A stretch of 64,000 nucleotides of DNA from Ricordea florida (taxonomy: Eukaryota; Cnidaria; Anthozoa; Corallimorpharia; Ricordeidae): positions 7,780,427-7,844,426 of the forward strand of contig OX453277.1 in NCBI GenBank assembly GCA_949710005.1, written 5' to 3'. The translations under genes were made by a program, and so were the position numbers. Positions 61,194 to 64,000 of the stretch are shown here, one piece after another. The notes below the pieces were generated by a model. It was given only the letters and a program-made list of their open reading frames with translations. It ran no database searches and was not told the DNA's origin. Numbering within the stretch: the first letter of the stretch is position 1; every line of letters begins with the position of its first letter.

Positions 61194-64000
61194 ATGACTG
61201 GAACTCTAGCACAAGCTCGTATTCAGCTACAAAATGCCGAAAGCTCTATACTTTTTATGCAACAAGAACACGCAAGAACATTACAAGGTCTTTACGCGGA
61301 GATCAACAAACTCCAGAAGAAATGTGGAGGTATGAAATTTCTTTTTCTTTTTTGATCGTTGGTAAGCATAATTTCTAAGAAGCATGTTTTTCTTTTTCAG
61401 AACTTACGTTCAGACTTGCGATTAACGCGACAAGTTCGAGTAGTGACGAAGGTGAGTCTAGAAACATTTTCGTTCGAAAGGGTGCGAGCGAGACAGATGT
61501 TTTTCAAGTCCTCAAGGTTTATTCTCTTCAGTTGTAGTAATTAATCATTTATTGCTAAGCCTCTGTCGTCAAATTTTGTGAAGTAGGATTAATACGCTCG
61601 GAATAGGAAATGGCGTCTTTATTTCTTGTACAATATTTGTTCGATGGAGTAAAACACAAATAGTTTCTGTGTGTGTATCTGCAACGAAATTTTAAATTAT
61701 CATGAAGAACAGGATCGATTTTGCAATATGTCGTTCTCGAAGAAAATTTTCAGCAATTGCATGGTATTTTCTCTCACGTGCAAAGCGTCATTAGTATAGA
61801 TTCTAGGAAGCTGGGTATCTACATGTATGTACAAAATTATGTCTGCGTTTTCTGTATTTTCTTGGGCGGAAGGATATGAAAGACGCTGAACACTTTTTAC
61901 TGTGTATAATTCCTTAAAGCCCCGAGATCGCAAACACAAGTCTGATGTTTTAGCTCTCAAAAAATTTATTCTGTGGTATTGTCTCACGTATTTTGAACTG
62001 CATTTTTGGGAACAATTCAGTTTTGAACGGAAAAATCATAGGAAAAGTGTGACTGTGAGTTTTTGACAACTGTTAAATGCAAATTTTGTAACATCGAATT
62101 GTTTTGAGCCTTTTCTGCTTTTTTCTAACCAAACTTAAGGAACAAACCTACTGTAAGTCTAATTGGTAATTTGATACAATAAATGTAATTGTCAAACGAA
62201 AATGTGTAACAAGGGTCGGTTGTTTAAAGTGTTTTGTGTGGGCCCCTGTTTGTACAGTTCTTATTAACAGCTGTCAAACCACATGTATATGTACAAGTGT
62301 GTACCTGGATCTTTTATTTTGTATTCAGGGTGGTTAATAGTTGAAGACAAAAAAAAACATGTTCAAGTTTAAAGTTAAAAAAAAGAATTTAACATCAGAT
62401 AACAGAAATTCAATTTTTTTCCCATGTGAAAACACTGGGGCAAAGGTGTCCAAGTGTTTTCTTACAGATGGGGGGTTGGGGGATCCAAATCCTGTGTGGT
62501 GTAGTTACTTCATACAATTTGAGCCTTTTTGGGGAAGGGAGGGGGCATATGATTTTAGACTTAGGTGAAAATCTAACTCTGAAGAAAATTATGAAGGTTT
62601 GATTCTAATGAGCTGAGAGAACTTGGCATGTAGTAGTAGTAAACTTTATTTAAGTGTCAGTCGTTCTAGCGTTTTACACACTAATTGGTGACACAAAAAA
62701 AAAAACATTAGAATTTTTTGAAAATTGAAACCCTTATTCTAAATAAATGAAACAAGTTAAAAACATGTTTAAAACATACACCTACTCTAAAATAGAACTC
62801 TAGTTACAAACATACTTAACATACACTAATTACATAGTTATGATCACTTTTTAAATTAACTATTGCAGAAATAACAGTTCTTGCAGCCCCCATCTTCAAT
62901 TAAGTGCATTAAGTCTCTTTTCCTTATCCGATGTTTAAAAGTATTCACACTATCCATACCATGTTCCTCCTTTGTCAACTTTGACCACAAGAAAAGCCCA
63001 AGATATTTCAGAGAATGTTTCCCATACTTTATAGTGTTAAAGCATGGTAGGGTAAAATCGGAATTCCTTAAGTTGTCTCGCTTTTCTCTTTCCCCGTTGA
63101 GGTTGAAGAGGCCTTGCAAATACTTTGGCATAGTCAATTGATTGTTTGGTAATCAAACTCAGTCAAATTCGATCACTTGCTTGAGTTCAATTAGATTTTT
63201 ACCAATCGAATGCAATCAAACATTCTGTAATCAAACACTTCAACAATCGAACTCAACTGAACGTAATTGAACACTTGAACAGTTTAAAATTAAATTTGTT
63301 CAAACAAGAATGAGTGAAAAAACATGTATTATGAAATCCGTCTGCATGGCTCATTGTTAATTTTTAGGATTTTTTTAGTCCCATCCTGTATCTATACAGA
63401 CATTTTTGGTCCAAATACCAAATATGAGAAGGAAAGCTTGTAAAGAATGCTTTGTTGATGTTGATTCATTCTGTTTACAGGACAAGTGAGAAAAGAATTG
63501 GGAGACTCCCAAAAAATACTAAACGAGCTGAAGGCTGAAAATGTTGAACTAAAAGGAGTCATTGAGGTGGGGAACAAGAGGGTAGTGGTTCTAGAAGGCC
63601 AGCTGTACACTTTGGAGCAAAAGTATAAACAGGATTTATCAGAAAAAGAGTTGAAAATAGCAACTTTGTCAAGTGAACTTGACAAGAAGTCAGACACTGT
63701 AGCGTATCTAACTTCACAACTTCATCATAGCAAATTAAAGCAGTCTGTAAGGTATCAAGAGGATAGAAGGAAAAAAGAAGCCATTGGTGCAACAACAGAA
63801 ATTGCAGCATCCAGTATTAGCAATGTCAAGGCACCTGTACCTCCAAGGGAAGGAACTCCTTCCAATGTACGCAGGCCATTTAGGAGAACTGTTACCTCTC
63901 CAGCTCCACAAGATGTGGGGGTATTAAATAAACCAAAGTCTTCCCGTGCTGTGGGTATTCAAGCTTCTCCCAATGAGATTCAACTCAATATAGCTGCTGC
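61194..64000 (+). CDS. CCDC92: coiled-coil domain-containing protein 92 (5' part, cut by the window)
   Basis: Exons 61194-61329, 61401-61451 and 63481 to beyond 64000, all phase 1 with GT-AG borders. The N-terminus MTGTLAQARIQLQNAESSIL then MQQEHARTLQGLYAEINKLQ matches the CCDC92 signature (LQREHA-TL-GLH-EI-LQ). Exon 2 gives ELTFRLAINATSSSSDEG. Exon 3 has a long coiled coil ending KSDTVAYLTSQLHHSKLK, the family's conserved block, then a Pro/Ser-rich tail. In vertebrates CCDC92 is a centriole/ciliary-interacting protein. The C-terminus lies beyond the window, and intron 2 contains a LINE fragment. Confidence 0.88.
62640..63137 (-). pseudogene. 3' end of a non-LTR retrotransposon
   Basis: The minus-strand frame 63137-62856 gives YGKHSLKYLGLFLWSKL and ends GGCKNCYFCNS, the C-terminus of a cnidarian LINE polyprotein. 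Its 3' part ends with TGACACTTAAATAAAGTTTA near 62650, matching the 3' tail of the relic at 8275-11474. Inserted in CCDC92 intron 2. Confidence 0.7.

Overview
This window looks like a piece of a cnidarian genome, probably a stony coral or sea anemone. It is an A+T-rich, intron-containing animal genome, dense in palindromic MITEs, tRNA-derived SINEs and non-LTR retrotransposon relics. The recognisable host genes are a BARX/BarH-type homeobox gene, a transmembrane aspartyl beta-hydroxylase-domain gene, a Deltex E3 ligase and CCDC92. The species cannot be named from the sequence alone.

Layout. 1-3,085: mostly unassigned. 3,086-7,362: a two-gene PIF/Harbinger transposon (transposase with one intron, plus a Myb-like gene). 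7,700-12,591: a decayed non-LTR retrotransposon riddled with later insertions (SINEs, three or more MITEs), then a 'gtctcg'-rich MITE. 12,592-28,648: a complete 16,057-bp Polinton/Maverick-type element that interrupts that MITE. 28,665-33,461: repeats, including a long-armed foldback element. 36,776-41,416: homeobox gene (- strand). 41,417-46,180: gene-free. 46,190-47,565: minisatellite and an LRR pseudogene. 48,268-49,218: beta-hydroxylase-like gene. 52,399-60,755: Deltex gene (- strand, six exons). 61,194-64,000: CCDC92 (+ strand, runs off the window).

The Polinton-type element is the main object. Its 699-bp terminal inverted repeats have equal length and no net indel, it has a short target duplication, and nearly all its genes are open. 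It encodes a protein-primed family B DNA polymerase with embedded zinc-finger and endonuclease VII-like modules, an rve integrase, a probable major capsid protein, an A32/FtsK-like packaging ATPase, and a set of small membrane or coiled-coil proteins. It also carries a large conserved-looking protein with a C-terminal membrane anchor, a DUF2738-like (putative ssDNA-binding) gene broken at a C tract, a SAP/zinc-knuckle protein and, unexpectedly, an Rpb7-like RNA polymerase subunit homologue.

The regulatory layout is unusually legible. Seven virion-type genes have TCTAAA[A/G]A or a CTAAA variant about 30-50 bp before the ATG, and six of these also have a short palindrome between the motif and the ATG; an eighth copy lies inside an upstream ORF. 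Replication-type genes share GATTTAA(A)GGATTAAAA. The capsid gene and its small upstream neighbour share ACAAAGTATYTTATAAAT. Every non-overlapping convergent gene pair has a hairpin between its stop codons. With the Rpb7-like gene, this resembles the transcription logic of giant viruses and the virophage Mavirus more than that of a nuclear transposon. That is the observation I would follow first; the comparison is from general knowledge and was not tested here.
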